From Arthrobacter sp. B1I2 (GTDB lineage: Bacteria > Actinomycetota > Actinomycetes > Actinomycetales > Micrococcaceae), in the NCBI RefSeq assembly GCF_030816485.1, contig NZ_JAUSYC010000001.1:372001-436000 (forward strand): a stretch of DNA of 64,000 nt, written 5' to 3'. The notes under the pieces are model-generated. The model did not search any database and was not told the DNA's origin. It saw only the letters and a program-made list of their open reading frames with translations. How positions within the stretch are numbered: position 1 is the stretch's first letter; each line of letters opens with the position of its first letter. Of this stretch, positions 8,601 to 16,353 are shown piece after piece. The position numbers and the translations under genes were made by a program.

Positions 8601-10726
8601 ACCGGCGTGCACGCGGGATCGAAGGCGTCGCCGACCTGCTGCGGCTGCTGGGCCCGCTTGCCCCAGAGGAAACGGCGGCCCGGCTCCAGCGTGCTGCGGC
8701 GGGTGGGCAGGACGTCGATGTGGTTGAGCCCGCCGGAACCGCCGACGTGCCGGCTGAGCCCGTGGAAGCCGAACCTGCCGGAACCGGACCCGTGGAGGCT
8801 GCCGCCTCTGTTGCCGAGGCGGCAGCCCACCTCGCTGCCCTCCAGCGCGCCAACCGCGCCATCAAGGTCAACATCGGCGGGGTGGAACGCTTCGCCGCCG
8901 TGGAAGATGCTGCCCGCCTCCGCGACGCCATCGGCGTGCCGCTGCCCATGGGTGTCCCGCTGGCCTTCATCGAGCCGGTGGCGGATCCGTTGGGCGATCT
9001 CGTCTCCCGGTATGCCCGGACGCATGGGCCCTTCACCGCAACCGAGGCAGCCGGCCGGCTGGGCCTTGGCGTGGCCGTGGTGGGTACAGCGCTGAAACGC
9101 CTGGCAGCGGATGGACGCGTAGTGGAGGGCGAGTTCCGGCCCCATGTCGTCCCGCCGGAAGCCGCCGTCCCCGATTCCGAACGGCAAGAGGGCACCTCCC
9201 TGGCCGCCGGGGAACCTGGCGAACCACAGCCAACTGATGAGCTGCGGGCACCTGCCGCCTCCCCCGCCGATGTTCCGCACACTGTTGCCAGCGAATGGTG
9301 CGACGCCGAGGTGTTGCGCAAGCTCCGGCGTCGGAGCCTGGCCGCGCTGCGCGCCGAAGTGGAACCGGTGGACGCCGCCGCCTACGGACGGTTCCTGCCC
9401 GCATGGCAGCATGTCAGGACCCCGGGCGGCGGCCGCGGCCAGCCCTCGCTGCGGGGACTGGACGGCATCATCACCGCCATCGACCAGCTCTCCGGGGTGC
9501 CCGTTCCCGCGTCGGCATGGGAACCCCTGGTGCTGGCAACACGGGTGTCCAATTACCAGCCGGCCATGCTGGATGAACTGATGGCCGCCGGTGAAGTCCT
9601 GTGGTCCGGGGCTGGCGCGCTGCCCGGAAACGACGGCTGGATCAGCCTTCATCTGGCGGATTCTGCGGAACTGACGCTCAACCCCGCGCCCGAGTTTGAG
9701 CCGGGGGACGCCAGCCAGCGGCTCCTGGACCATCTGCGGAACAACGGCGGCGGGTATTTCTTCCGCCAGATGACCGAGGTGGCCGGCGGCATGGACGCCG
9801 TCCTGGGCGACCAGGAGGTGGTGGCTGCGCTGTGGGACCTCGCGTGGGCCGGCAGGATCACCGGGGACACGTTCGCCCCGGTCCGGGCCCTGATCGCCGG
9901 AGGCCACACGGCCCACCGCCAGGTGGCGCGCGCACCGCGTGCCAGGGCACCGCGGCTGAGCCGGCTGGGCCGTTCGCACGGCACCGGGTTAATGGGGTCC
10001 CCCGGGCTGGCGGGTGGCCGCTACGGAACGCAGGGTGCGGCCACCCCGCCCACTGCTGCCGGACGCTGGTCCGCCCTCCCCGAGCCCGAACTCGATCCCA
10101 CCATCCACGCCCGCGCCACCGCGGAACTCCTGCTGGACCGCTACGGCGTGGTGACCAGGGGCTCGGTCATGGCAGAACAGATCCTGGGCGGCTTCGGGCT
10201 GATGTACAAGGTGCTGGCCCGGCTGGAGGAGGCCGGCCGCTGCCGCCGCGGTTACTTCATCGAACACCTGGGCGCCGCCCAGTTCGCGGTCCCCGCCACC
10301 GTGGACCGGCTCCGCTCCTACTCCGAAGACACGCAACTGGCCAAGGCCGAGCCGGTGGCCCTGGCCCTCGCAGCCACCGATCCCGCCAACCCCTATGGCG
10401 CGGCCTTGCCCTGGCCGGCGCTGCAGGATGATGCCGGCACCGGGCACCGTCCCGGCCGTAAGGCCGGCGCTCTGGTCGTTTTGGTGGACGGCGCACTGGT
10501 CCTGTACGTAGAGCGCGGCGGGAAAACACTTCTGGCGTTCAGCGATGACGACGCCGTCCTGGCGGCGGCAGGAGCCGCCCTGGTGGGGGTGGTGACCCGC
10601 GGCGCGGTGGACAAACTGATCATGGAAAAGGTGAACGGGCACGGCATCCTGGATACCCCGGTTGCTGCTGCCCTCAGCTCCGCCGGCGCCTACTCCACCC
10701 CAAAGGGATTGAGGATCCGTGCCTGA
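5627..10726 (+). CDS. lhr: ATP-dependent helicase Lhr (long form)
   Basis: This is a superfamily 2 DNA helicase of about 1,699 residues, matching the long actinobacterial Lhr. Visible motifs are Walker A APTGSGKT (residues 59-66), DEVH box IIDEVHAVAG (about 200), SATVEP (about 233), then in the second RecA domain SLELGID (about 428) and QRVGRAGHQ (about 455). A winged helix and the long Lhr-specific C-terminal region follow, with Ala/Pro/Glu-rich linkers around residues 1020-1060 and 1180-1210. Lhr is a 3'-5' translocase linked to DNA repair. The start is uncertain: ATG 5627 has GGAGG only one base away, and TTG 5609 is the alternative. It overlaps nei2 by 8 bases. Confidence 0.95.
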   Translation: MNQEQRPAGSGVSGAAAPMGQFSRATRDWFLGAFSEPTPAQAGAWNAISSGSHALVVAPTGSGKTLAAFLWALDRLLGSTSEAPDSAGAEAPAKGKRNRAPKRKTRVLYISPLKALGVDVERNLRSPLIGITQTAKRLGLPAPLITVGVRSGDTPAADRRALLSNPPDILITTPESLFLMLTSKARETLTEVDTIIIDEVHAVAGTKRGAHLAVSLERLDALLPKPAQRIGLSATVEPRELVAQFLAGSAPVEIVAPPARKNWDLTVSVPVEDMSDLQGAAGAFDSGPASGLQPQASIWPNVEEKIVDLVLANQSTIVFANSRRLAERLTARLNEIYTERQLVAVGGGWDEPGPEGQAGAPGTLAGPSSVVPASTATPAHMMAQAGTSAGADPVLARAHHGSVSKDQRALIEDDLKSGRLRCVVATSSLELGIDMGAVDLVVQVESPPSVASGLQRVGRAGHQVGEISQGVLFPKHRADLVHTAITVERMLDGKIERLSIPANPLDILAQQTVAATALGSIDVEEWFSTVRRSAPFASLPRSAFEATLDLLAGRYPSDEFAELRPRIIWDRNAGTIEGRPGAQRLAVTSGGTIPDRGLFGVYIIGTEQEGAAPSEDGKPARTPKGGRRVGELDEEMVYESRVGDVFALGATSWKIEDITHDRVLVSPAFGQPGKLPFWKGDSLGRPVDLGRALGAFVRELSASDAGPATERCKASGLDEFAANNLIQYLSEQKQATEVVPSDTTLVVERFHDELGDWRVILHSPFGMPVHAPWALAVGQRLHQRYGLDGSAMAADDGIVLRVPMMEDEPPGAELFLFDPEELEQIVTAEVGGSALFASRFRECAARALLLPRQTPGKRQPLWQQRQRSAQLLDVARKYPTFPIVLETVRECLQDVYDLPALKDIAASVERRELRIVQTTTQQPSPFAKSLLFGYVAQFLYEGDSPLAERRAAALALDSTLLNELLGRVELRELLDAKVIEATERELQRLAPDRRARGIEGVADLLRLLGPLAPEETAARLQRAAAGGQDVDVVEPAGTADVPAEPVEAEPAGTGPVEAAASVAEAAAHLAALQRANRAIKVNIGGVERFAAVEDAARLRDAIGVPLPMGVPLAFIEPVADPLGDLVSRYARTHGPFTATEAAGRLGLGVAVVGTALKRLAADGRVVEGEFRPHVVPPEAAVPDSERQEGTSLAAGEPGEPQPTDELRAPAASPADVPHTVASEWCDAEVLRKLRRRSLAALRAEVEPVDAAAYGRFLPAWQHVRTPGGGRGQPSLRGLDGIITAIDQLSGVPVPASAWEPLVLATRVSNYQPAMLDELMAAGEVLWSGAGALPGNDGWISLHLADSAELTLNPAPEFEPGDASQRLLDHLRNNGGGYFFRQMTEVAGGMDAVLGDQEVVAALWDLAWAGRITGDTFAPVRALIAGGHTAHRQVARAPRARAPRLSRLGRSHGTGLMGSPGLAGGRYGTQGAATPPTAAGRWSALPEPELDPTIHARATAELLLDRYGVVTRGSVMAEQILGGFGLMYKVLARLEEAGRCRRGYFIEHLGAAQFAVPATVDRLRSYSEDTQLAKAEPVALALAATDPANPYGAALPWPALQDDAGTGHRPGRKAGALVVLVDGALVLYVERGGKTLLAFSDDDAVLAAAGAALVGVVTRGAVDKLIMEKVNGHGILDTPVAAALSSAGAYSTPKGLRIRA

Positions 10727-11549
10727 AGGCGATTCCGTCTGGCGGGCAGCCCGCCAGTTGCACCAGGCCCTGGCCGGACAGAGGTTGACGGCCTCGGACT
10801 TCCGCGTGCCCCGTTACGCCACCCTGAATCTGGCCGGCTGGACCGTCGCCGAGGTAATTCCCCGGGGCAAGCACCTGCTGATGCGGGTCGTCAGCCCGGA
10901 GGACAAAAGGCTGACCATCCACTCACACCTGAAGATGGAAGGTGCCTGGCAGGTCTATCCGCCTGGCGGGAGGTGGCGCAAACCGGGTTTCACCGCCCGG
11001 TGCGTGCTGCGCACGGCCGTGGCGGACGCCGTCGGCTTCTCCCTTGGCATTGTGGAAGTGGTAGCCACGGCCAACGAGGATTCCATCGTGGGGTTCCTGG
11101 GCCCGGACCTCCTGGGCCCGGACTGGGACCTTGACGAGGCGGAACGCCGTCTTCGCTCGCGCCCCGAGGTTCCGGTGGGAGTTGCCCTTCTGGACCAGCG
11201 GAACCTCGCGGGCATCGGAAACATTTACCGTTGCGAGGCGTGTTTCCTGTCCGGGGTCCATCCCGCCACACCCGTCGCGGACGTCGCGGACGTGCGGACC
11301 ATGATGACTGACGCGAAGCAGCTTTTGGAGGTCAACCTTGGGCCCGGCCGCCGCGTCACCATCCTCAACGCCCGGGGCATGCCGGTGGGCAGGATGGCGG
11401 GCAGGCCCGGCTACTGGGTGTACGGCCGGGAACGCCAACCCTGCCTGAAGTGCGGCACGCCCATCCAGCGCGGACTCCTGGGCAAGCCGAACGGCGAGGA
11501 GGAACGGGACATCTATTTCTGCCCGAAGTGCCAGCCGGCGCCAGTCTGA
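10719..11549 (+). CDS. nei2: Fpg/Nei family DNA glycosylase-lyase (Nei2-type)
   Basis: The 276-residue product starts at GTG 10719, inside the end of lhr. After the initiator come Pro2 and Glu3 (PEGDSVWRAA), the catalytic dyad of the Fpg/Nei family. A helix-two-turn-helix segment is visible at LLDQRNLAGIGNIYRCE, and a C-terminal zinc finger uses Cys242, Cys245, Cys268 and Cys271 (CLKC and CPKC). It excises oxidised bases, probably pyrimidines, and nicks the abasic site. The overlap with lhr means co-transcription and probably translational coupling; a repair role of the pair is established in related actinobacteria. Confidence 0.92.
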   Translation: MPEGDSVWRAARQLHQALAGQRLTASDFRVPRYATLNLAGWTVAEVIPRGKHLLMRVVSPEDKRLTIHSHLKMEGAWQVYPPGGRWRKPGFTARCVLRTAVADAVGFSLGIVEVVATANEDSIVGFLGPDLLGPDWDLDEAERRLRSRPEVPVGVALLDQRNLAGIGNIYRCEACFLSGVHPATPVADVADVRTMMTDAKQLLEVNLGPGRRVTILNARGMPVGRMAGRPGYWVYGRERQPCLKCGTPIQRGLLGKPNGEEERDIYFCPKCQPAPV

Positions 11550-11629
11550 CGTGCCCCGTGACGTGCCCGCGCGAGGTTCCCGGGGGGAAAGGAACGCCGG
11601 CCCCGTCTTTCCAGCGCCCAGCCCGGTCG

Positions 11630-12250
11630 TCAGCTGCACAGCTCCGGGCTCCCGGCAGGAACCGGAGGAACGGAAGGACGCACCACGAAGCGTGGCAGCA
11701 GCGCATGGACAAGGGGGCCGATGGCCAAGGCGTAAACCACGGTGCCCACGCCCACCGAACCGCCGAGCAGCCAGCCGGCGGCGAGCACGGTCACCTCGAT
11801 GAGGGTGCGTGAGACCCTGACGGACCAGCCGGTGCGGCGCGCCAATCCTGTCATCAGGCCGTCGCGGGCGCCCGGCCCGAAGCCGGCACCGATGTAGCAC
11901 GCTGAGGCGATAGCGTTCACCAGGACTGCCCCGGCGAGGAGCCCAATTTGGCCGGCCAGGTGGTTCACGGCAGGGAGCAGGGCCAGGCCGACGTCCGCAA
12001 ACACGCCCACCAGAACCGCATTGCAGAGGGTGCCGAAGCCGGGCATCTGCCGGAGCGGGATCCAGAGCAGCAGGACCAGGAAACTCACAATGATAACCAC
12101 CACGCCGATGCTCAGGCCTGTCCGGTTGGCCAGTCCCTGGTGGAAGACGTCCCAGGGGTCCAGGCCGAGCCCGGCGCGGATGAACATGGCCAGGGAGATG
12201 CCGTACATGGCGAGACCGGTGAGGAGCTGGAGGAGTCTGCGGGTCATCAT
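11630..12250 (-). CDS. yczE: YczE/YitT family integral membrane protein
   Basis: The start is ATG 12250 (the first of two tandem ATGs) with GAAAGG eight bases upstream; a TTG at 12271 would extend it by seven residues. The product of 206 residues has about five to six transmembrane helices. The N-terminal stretch LAMFIRAGLGLDPWDVFHQG is the typical YczE signature, and GAGFGPGARDGLMTG recurs in the second half. The family is a membrane protein of unknown transport function usually found divergent from a MocR regulator, exactly as here (YczR at 12312). Confidence 0.88.
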   Translation of the reverse strand: MMTRRLLQLLTGLAMYGISLAMFIRAGLGLDPWDVFHQGLANRTGLSIGVVVIIVSFLVLLLWIPLRQMPGFGTLCNAVLVGVFADVGLALLPAVNHLAGQIGLLAGAVLVNAIASACYIGAGFGPGARDGLMTGLARRTGWSVRVSRTLIEVTVLAAGWLLGGSVGVGTVVYALAIGPLVHALLPRFVVRPSVPPVPAGSPELCS

Positions 12251-12269
12251 GGAAACAACCTTTCCATGC

Positions 12270-12310
12270 AACTGGCATTGGATTACATAGCCAGTTTGAG
12301 ATACTGGCTA
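12270..12310. promoter_or_regulatory. Overlapping palindromic operator between yczE and yczR
   Basis: Three copies of the half-site ACTGGC/GCCAGT are arranged as two overlapping inverted repeats. AACTGGC (12270-12276) pairs with GCCAGTT (12290-12296), and TAGCCAGT (12288-12295) pairs with ACTGGCTA (12303-12310). The last half-site ends one base before the yczR ATG, which has no ribosome binding site and may be leaderless. The arrangement suits binding by the MocR regulator YczR to control both divergent genes and itself. Confidence 0.7.
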
Positions 12311-12311
12311 C

Positions 12312-13793
12312 ATGTCCACCACCCTGAGCGCCTCGGCACTGTCCCGCCTGCTTGGCGCTTGGAACAACGGCACGGGACCGGCCTACCGGGAATTAGCGGA
12401 CGTGGTGCGGCTCCTGATCCTGGATGGCCGCGTGGCCCTGGACAGCGCACTGCCCAGCGAACGCTCCCTTTCGGCAGCACTCGGCATCAGCCGGACGACG
12501 GTGACAGCTGCCTACTCCAGCCTCCGCGAGCAGGGCTTCCTCAGCAGCGGCCAGGGCAGCCGCGGCAAAACCCGCATCCCCGAACTCACGCCTTTCGGCC
12601 GGGCGTTTTACGGTCCTCGGCCGCGGGCCGCTGATCCCTTCACCGCACCCGGCCTCGCCGCCCCGGAAGGGTTGATCGACCTTGCCTATTCCGCGTTGCC
12701 GGCCAGCGGCGAGATGGTGCACCGGGCCTTCGCCGCGGCGTTGACGGAGCTTCCGGCCCTGCTGCCGGGGTTTGGGTACGACGCGTTGGGACTGATGCCC
12801 TTGCGCCAGGCGATTGCGGACAGGTATTCGGCAGCTGGAGTGCCCACGCAGCCAGGGCAGATCATGGTGACGTCCGGCGCGCAGCATGCCCTGACCATCG
12901 TCATCCGCGCGTTGGCAGACCGGCAGGACCGGGTGATGGTGGAGCACCCCAGCTACCCCCACGCGTTGGACGCCGTCCGGGCCGCAGGCTGCCGTGTGGT
13001 CCCGGTGGCTTTCGCGGAGTCCGGCTGGGACCTGCCCGCGATGGAGTCCGCGATGGCCCAGCAACAAACGAAGCTCGCCTACCTGGTCCCGGACTTCCAC
13101 AACCCCACGGGCATGATCATGCCTGACTCCCAGCGGGGCCGGCTGGTCCGCGCCGCCGCCGCTGCCGGGACCGTGCTGGTGGCGGATGAGACACTCCGTG
13201 AACTGAACCTCGACGGCGTCGCCACCACTCCCCTGGCCGCCTTCGGCAGCACAGTCGTGTCCATCGGATCGCTGAGTAAGTCGCATTGGGGCGGCCTGCG
13301 GACCGGCTGGATCCGTGCATCGGAAGCGATGATCCAACGGTTTGCCGCAGCACGCACCACCCTGGACCTGGGCGGGCCCGTCATGGAGCAGCTCGCCGCC
13401 GCCCACCTGGTGCGGGCCCTGGACGAGCCTCTGCCCGCACTGCTGGACACCCTCCGCGGCAACCGGACAACATTGGTGGGCCTTCTGGCAGAACATCTGC
13501 CCACGTGGCGCACCACGCAGCCCGCCGGTGGCCTCTCCATCTGGTGCCGGCTTCCCGCGCCTATCAGCACGGCACTGACAGTGCTGGCGCCGGACTTCGG
13601 CATCCGGCTGGCGGCAGGACCGCGGTTTGGCATCGGTGGCGCGTTCGAACGCAACCTGCGGCTGCCGTTTACCCTCCCACCGGACAAGCTCGAAACAGCA
13701 GTGTTGGCGCTGCGCGCTGCCCGGGACAAGCTGGACGCCGCTCCCCAGCTGCGGCGCTCACTCACCCGGGCCCCCGCCGTCGCCATCGCCTGA
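12312..13793 (+). CDS. yczR: MocR/GntR-family regulator with aminotransferase-like domain (YczR)
   Basis: The 493-residue protein has an N-terminal GntR winged helix (about residues 20-90; LPSERSLSAALGISRTTVTAAYSSLREQGFL, shown in part, is the helix-turn-helix) and a C-terminal fold-type I aminotransferase-like domain. PLP-site features are visible: VTSGAQHALT, VPDFHNPTG and SIGSLSKSHWGGLRTGW with the putative Schiff-base Lys at about residue 323. MocR proteins sense PLP or an adduct and regulate a neighbour; the YczR subgroup lies next to yczE. No ribosome binding site precedes the ATG, and a palindromic operator abuts it, implying autoregulation. Confidence 0.92.
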   Translation: MSTTLSASALSRLLGAWNNGTGPAYRELADVVRLLILDGRVALDSALPSERSLSAALGISRTTVTAAYSSLREQGFLSSGQGSRGKTRIPELTPFGRAFYGPRPRAADPFTAPGLAAPEGLIDLAYSALPASGEMVHRAFAAALTELPALLPGFGYDALGLMPLRQAIADRYSAAGVPTQPGQIMVTSGAQHALTIVIRALADRQDRVMVEHPSYPHALDAVRAAGCRVVPVAFAESGWDLPAMESAMAQQQTKLAYLVPDFHNPTGMIMPDSQRGRLVRAAAAAGTVLVADETLRELNLDGVATTPLAAFGSTVVSIGSLSKSHWGGLRTGWIRASEAMIQRFAAARTTLDLGGPVMEQLAAAHLVRALDEPLPALLDTLRGNRTTLVGLLAEHLPTWRTTQPAGGLSIWCRLPAPISTALTVLAPDFGIRLAAGPRFGIGGAFERNLRLPFTLPPDKLETAVLALRAARDKLDAAPQLRRSLTRAPAVAIA

Positions 13794-13831
13794 CGCGGAG
13801 CCCGGACCGGCGGCGCCGGTAGAATGGACCG

Positions 13832-14797
13832 GTGATGCAATCCCCCCTTCCCGTGCGCGACGGCGTCAACGCCACCCGCCTGCGGCTCCCGGAAGAGGGC
13901 CCGTGGGACACCGCGATGGACTACATGATGCACCGCTGGGGGCACATCGATCCGCAGGGAATTGAGGACAGGTTCGACGCCGGCGAGATCGTTGGCGAGG
14001 GCGGCATCCCCCTGGACCGCGCCACCCCGCTGCAGGACCACACCTTCATCTGGTACTACCGCACGCTGCCGCCGGAGACGCGGCTGCCCGTGGAAATCAG
14101 CATCCTGCACCAGGACGAACACCTGCTGGTGGTGGACAAGCCACACTTCCTGCCCACCACGCCCGGTGGCACCTACATCCAGGAGTCGGCCCTGGTCCGC
14201 CTGCGGAACCAGCTCGACCTGCCGGACCTGATCCCCATGCACCGGCTGGACCGCATGACCGCCGGCGTGCTGCTCTTCTCCACCAACCCGAAGACCCGCG
14301 GCAAGTACCAGGTGCTCTTCGAGAAGCGGCAGGTGCAGAAGGAATACGAGTGCGTCTCGGCCGCCGAGCCGGCGCCGGGACATCCCGCCGTCGAGTTTCC
14401 CGTGGTGGTCCGCAACCGGATGACCAAGTCCCGCAGCTACCTGCTGGCGGAGGTCATCGACGGCCAGCCGAACGCGGAAACCAGGATTGAACGGCGGGAA
14501 ACATTCGACGGCGGCGCCTCTTTGGGTCAGCACAACAGCCGGAGACGCCTGGCCAGGTACCGGCTGGAACCGCACACCGGCAAAACCCACCAGCTGCGGG
14601 TCCACATGGCCTCATTGGGGCTGGGGATCGTGAACGATTCCTTCTACCCGGACCTGCTGGACAAGGCCCCGGACGACTACGCCAAACCGCTGCAGCTGCT
14701 GGCACGCGGCATACGGTTCGTGGATCCGATCGCGGGCCGGCCCGTGGAGTACCGCAGCAGCCTGGAACTCAGCGAAGCGGCCCAAGGACGTCCCTGA
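13832..14797 (+). CDS. RluA-family pseudouridine synthase
   Basis: The GTG at 13832 or the adjacent ATG at 13835 is the start, giving 320-321 residues. The catalytic motif HRLDRMTAG is at residues 137-145 with catalytic Asp140, and GKTHQLRVHMASLGLGIVND is the conserved substrate-binding segment near the C-terminus. ISILHQDEHLLVVDKPH marks the start of the catalytic domain. It isomerises uridine in rRNA or tRNA; the exact site cannot be told from sequence. There is no obvious S4 domain. The gene overlaps the convergent macrodomain gene by 29 bases at its 3' end. Confidence 0.9.
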   Translation: MMQSPLPVRDGVNATRLRLPEEGPWDTAMDYMMHRWGHIDPQGIEDRFDAGEIVGEGGIPLDRATPLQDHTFIWYYRTLPPETRLPVEISILHQDEHLLVVDKPHFLPTTPGGTYIQESALVRLRNQLDLPDLIPMHRLDRMTAGVLLFSTNPKTRGKYQVLFEKRQVQKEYECVSAAEPAPGHPAVEFPVVVRNRMTKSRSYLLAEVIDGQPNAETRIERRETFDGGASLGQHNSRRRLARYRLEPHTGKTHQLRVHMASLGLGIVNDSFYPDLLDKAPDDYAKPLQLLARGIRFVDPIAGRPVEYRSSLELSEAAQGRP

Positions 14798-15299
14798 ACA
14801 CGGCTTCCACCTCCGCTGTGTGCAGCACGAACTCCACCAGCTCCAGGCCGCTGTCCGGATGCGAGGCGCGGAAGCCTGCCATTGCGTCCAGCGCCGCTTG
14901 TGCTACGGCAGCCGCCGGCCACCCGTAGGCTCCGGCTCCCACCGCCGGAAAGGCCAGCGCACCGGCTTCCAAAGTGTCGGCCAGGCGCAGGCTTTCACTG
15001 AAACAGGACACCAGGAGCGCCCGGTTGCTCTGTCCCGCGTGGCGGTTGGGCCCCACCGTGTGGAGCACCCACCGTGCGGGCAGCCGGAAAGCCGGTGTTG
15101 CCACCGCGGCCCCGGTCTGGAGGCCGTGTGGCAGCTGCGTTGCCCGCAGTTCCCGGCACGCCGCCAGCAGCTCCGGCCCGGCGGCCCGGTGCAGCGCCCC
15201 GTCCACTCCCCCGCCGCCCAGCAGGGACGGATCGGCGGCGTTCACCACCGCGTCCACCCGCCGTTGCGTAATGTCACCGTGCAGAATCGAGACCCGCAT
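14769..15299 (-). CDS. Macrodomain protein, O-acetyl-ADP-ribose deacetylase-like
   Basis: The 176-residue single-domain protein starts at ATG 15299. It shows the MacroD/YmdB signature: ILHGDIT at residues 5-11, VNAADPSLLGGGGVDGALH at about 19-37 and FPAVGAGAYGWP at about 115-130, which together form the ADP-ribose pocket. The family hydrolyses O-acetyl-ADP-ribose or removes mono-ADP-ribose from proteins or nucleic acids. One departure is VNAAD instead of the common VNAAN. The 3' end overlaps the convergent pseudouridine synthase gene by 29 bases. Confidence 0.9.
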   Translation of the reverse strand: MRVSILHGDITQRRVDAVVNAADPSLLGGGGVDGALHRAAGPELLAACRELRATQLPHGLQTGAAVATPAFRLPARWVLHTVGPNRHAGQSNRALLVSCFSESLRLADTLEAGALAFPAVGAGAYGWPAAAVAQAALDAMAGFRASHPDSGLELVEFVLHTAEVEAVFRDVLGPLR

Positions 15300-15333
15300 G
15301 CCGCCAGTTTCCCAAGTGCGGTACCTTGTGGCA

Positions 15334-15957
15334 ATGGACTTCGGCAGCGTTGACAGCTGGGGGGTGGCCCTCTATTTCTGGATCATCCCGGTGGTGATCG
15401 GCGACGCCATTTTTCCGCCCGTCCCGTCGGAAATGGTGGTGATTACCGGCGGCGCGCTGTCCGCGGACGGCCGGGCCAACGTGTTTTTGGTGCTTGTCCT
15501 CGCCGCCCTGGCCTCCTGGCTGGGCGACATGGTGGTGTTCCACCTCTTCCGGCGGCGCCTGAGCCATGTGCTGGACCGCTGGAAATGGGGCCGGCGCGTC
15601 CATGCCGGCATCCATTCTGCACTGGCCAAGGCAGGCCGTTCATCCACTTACGGCACCATCATCGGCGCCCGGTTCATCCCGGGCGGCAGGCTCGCGACGT
15701 CGGCCGCCTCCGGCATCGGCAACGTCTCCGTGCGGGGTTTCAGCCTGTGCGCCGGCCTGGGGGCGGTCCTGTGGGCATGCTGGCTGGTGGGGCTGGGCTA
15801 CTTCACCGGTTCAGCCACCAAGCTGCCGTTCTGGGCCAGCTCGCTCATCGGCGTGGCCGTTGGCCTGGTGATCGGCGCCGTCGTGGGTATCATCGTCACC
15901 CGGCGGCGGGGCAACCGGTCCCCGGTGGAGGACGAGCCCATCCCGGACGCAGGCTAG
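15334..15957 (+). CDS. DedA family membrane protein
   Basis: The start chosen is ATG 15334 (207 residues), with GTG 15328 as a near alternative. The sequence has the DedA (SNARE-associated, PF09335) features: PPVPSEMVVITGGAL near the N-terminus, GDMVVFHLFRR and the re-entrant GARFIPGGRLATSAASGIG segment, followed by two C-terminal helices. DedA proteins are inner-membrane proteins that influence proton motive force and lipid-carrier flipping. A tail rich in Arg and acidic residues follows the last helix. The stop overlaps the stop of the next, convergent gene. Confidence 0.88.
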   Translation: MDFGSVDSWGVALYFWIIPVVIGDAIFPPVPSEMVVITGGALSADGRANVFLVLVLAALASWLGDMVVFHLFRRRLSHVLDRWKWGRRVHAGIHSALAKAGRSSTYGTIIGARFIPGGRLATSAASGIGNVSVRGFSLCAGLGAVLWACWLVGLGYFTGSATKLPFWASSLIGVAVGLVIGAVVGIIVTRRRGNRSPVEDEPIPDAG

Positions 15958-16259
15958 ACGGGCAGCCACTTGCCGCGGCTGCGGCGCAGCACGCTGAGCG
16001 CACCCGTCAGCGCAACTTGTTCGACGGCGTCGCGCATCATGGCTGCCGACTCCACCGCCTGCCGGTTCTCACCGCTGTACTCGGTCGCCTCGACGAGGAA
16101 GCGCAGGTTCAGCTGCGGCACGCCGCCGGCGATCTGAAGCTGGTGCGCCTCCACGTGGTGGCGGGTTTCCAGCGCCTCCACGGCCGCGTCCATGACGGAC
16201 TCCGGCGGATTCCCCGGCCGGAGCCCGGTGATCTTGAGGCGGGTCTGGAAGGAAGGCAT
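15954..16259 (-). CDS. Small conserved-looking hypothetical protein (about 101 aa)
   Basis: The start chosen is ATG 16259, giving MPSFQTRLKITGLRPGNPPE; a TTG at 16277 would add six residues. As in lhr, GGAGG lies only one base before the ATG, so either the spacing is unusual or the upstream start is used. The protein is soluble, with no signal peptide, and reads as a small alpha/beta fold (PQLNLRFLVEATEYSGENRQ, HQLQIAGGV). No family is recognised. It lies immediately downstream of ppc on the same strand, with a palindromic repeat between them. Confidence 0.65.
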   Translation of the reverse strand: MPSFQTRLKITGLRPGNPPESVMDAAVEALETRHHVEAHQLQIAGGVPQLNLRFLVEATEYSGENRQAVESAAMMRDAVEQVALTGALSVLRRSRGKWLPV

Positions 16260-16286
16260 GCCTCCAACCCTATCCAAATCCCCGGA

Positions 16287-16343
16287 TGCTCTATCACTTA
16301 TGGCCCCTATTCCAGCCGGTTAGGGACCATAAGTGATAGAGCA
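16287..16343. repeat. Palindromic intergenic repeat, GCTCTATCACTT family, copy 1
   Basis: Arms of 23 bases (16287-16309 and 16321-16343) are complementary with one mismatch and flank an 11-base loop. The outer part of each arm is TGCTCTATCACTTATGG or its complement. A second copy with the same outer sequence is at 49943-50003. It lies between the 3' end of ppc and the next minus-strand gene, so its hairpin could end the ppc transcript. Confidence 0.8.
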
Positions 16344-16353
16344 ACGAGGGGGT

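Noticed and set aside
7250..9979. 909-residue frame on the minus strand inside lhr
   Set aside because: Opposite to the helicase frame with all SF2 motifs; His/Arg/Gly-rich and without motifs.
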